Shown: piece after piece, positions 63,751 to 64,000 of the stretch
Layout of the letters: each line of letters begins with the position of its first letter
Position numbering within the stretch: position 1 is the stretch's first letter
Origin: Paenibacillus kobensis NBRC 15729
Lineage (GTDB): Bacteria > Bacillota > Bacilli > Paenibacillales > Paenibacillaceae
Direction: 5' to 3'
Assembly: GCF_004000825.1 (NCBI RefSeq)
Contig: NZ_BILZ01000007.1
Span: 111,996 to 175,995 of the forward strand
Length of the DNA stretch: 64,000 nucleotides
Made by a program: the position numbers and the translations under genes
The notes under the pieces: model-generated
The model's input: only the letters and a program-made list of their open reading frames with translations
Databases searched by the model: none
Told to the model about the DNA's origin: nothing

Positions 63751-63901
63751 GGTGCAGAGTTGCACAAAGGGTGGAAAGCAGCAGCGGAGTTGGCACATTT
63801 GGTGCAGGGTTGCACAGATGGAGAAGCGCCGCAGCCGGAGTCATCCTCGCTAGATGCAAGGATGCACCAAGGAGACCGACCGAGGCGGAGGCGGTTGCTC
63901 A
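63751..63901. repeat. Degenerate tandem repeat, about 50 bp, three units
   Basis: Units start at 63751 (GGTGCAGAGTTGCAC), 63801 (GGTGCAGGGTTGCAC) and 63852 (AGATGCAAGGATGCACC), 50 and 51 bases apart, each continuing with a purine-rich GGAGAAGCGGCG-like stretch. Each unit head is a small TGCA palindrome. No gene is seen between 63651 and 64000. Confidence 0.6.
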
Positions 63902-63908
63902 AAAGTAT

Positions 63909-63960
63909 GCTAGCTGAGACTGGTGCCTATACCACAGTATAGGCATCAACCTCAGCTAGC
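63909..63960. repeat. 23-bp inverted repeat near the right edge
   Basis: Arms 63909-63931 and 63938-63960 pair at 20 of 23 positions around a 6-base loop, ending in GCTAGC on both outer sides. There is only a short T run after it. It could be a terminator for a gene beyond the window or the end of a mobile element. Confidence 0.55.
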
Positions 63961-64000
63961 TGGATTTTGCGAGTAAGACAAGGGGGCGGGCCGTTCAGAA

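Noticed and set aside
63751..63901. CRISPR-like array
   Set aside because: The units are adjacent and degenerate without distinct spacers, and no cas gene is present.

Overview
This window looks like chromosome of a Paenibacillus-type bacterium (Paenibacillaceae, Firmicutes). The signs are a YesM/YesN sensor pair next to a sugar-type solute-binding lipoprotein, a sigI-rsgI pair, a T-box ahead of ilvB, an AUU-started infC behind an L20-type leader, two enzymes fused to copper-amine-oxidase-like stalk domains, a KinA-type orphan histidine kinase and a ComX/ComP-like pair. Most genes are GC-rich; 40.6-44 kb is visibly AT-richer.

Layout. 0-5.4 kb: partial YesM-type kinase, solute-binding protein, YesN-type regulator and a convergent AraC regulator. 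5.5-16.3 kb: small membrane proteins, a TIM-barrel epimerase, an MFS transporter, an ArsR-DUF2087 regulator with probable operators in front of itself and of a 30-aa membrane peptide gene, a secreted coiled-coil protein behind an attenuator-like leader, an amidase, an HtrA-like secreted protease, a methyltransferase and an Ala/Asp-rich protein. 16.5-31.6 kb: housekeeping and accessory genes (radical SAM, ANT(6)-like, YhgE/Pip, manA, VOC protein, csaA-ytqB-ytqA tRNA-modification operon, trmB, PAP2 phosphatase, two glycosyltransferases, infC-rpmI-rplT). 31.7-32.5 kb: gene-free repeat block. 32.7-37.7 kb: Gly-rich protein, GNAT, T-box-ilvB-ilvN-ilvC. 37.9-40 kb: a two-component pair. 40-46 kb: an AT-rich cassette (unknown gene, ComX-like peptide, ComP-like kinase, L,D-transpeptidase) between two mirror-image copies of the repeat block. 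46.2-51.8 kb: leuB, peroxiredoxin, lipoprotein, Cys-rich protein, sigI-rsgI. 52-53.8 kb: an RsbT-like protein without ATP-site residues, followed by a histidine kinase carrying an RsbU-type N-terminal domain. 53.9-64 kb: pepA, an MFS exporter, a LacI regulator, two SGNH hydrolases, a beta-mannosidase, a DRE-TIM aldolase and a terminal repeat region.

Strongest novel signals. (1) The cassette at 39.96-46.09 kb has the order boundary repeat - two GNRA hairpins - 183-bp nested palindrome - genes - 183-bp palindrome - two hairpins - boundary repeat. The block at 31.68-32.52 kb has the same order with one palindrome and no genes, so it looks like the empty form. (2) The cassette carries a ComX/ComP-like quorum pair without ComQ or ComA but with a ComA-box-like site. 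(3) An RsbT-like pseudokinase is paired with an RsbU_N-PAS-histidine kinase, which suggests a partner-switch input feeding a phosphorelay.
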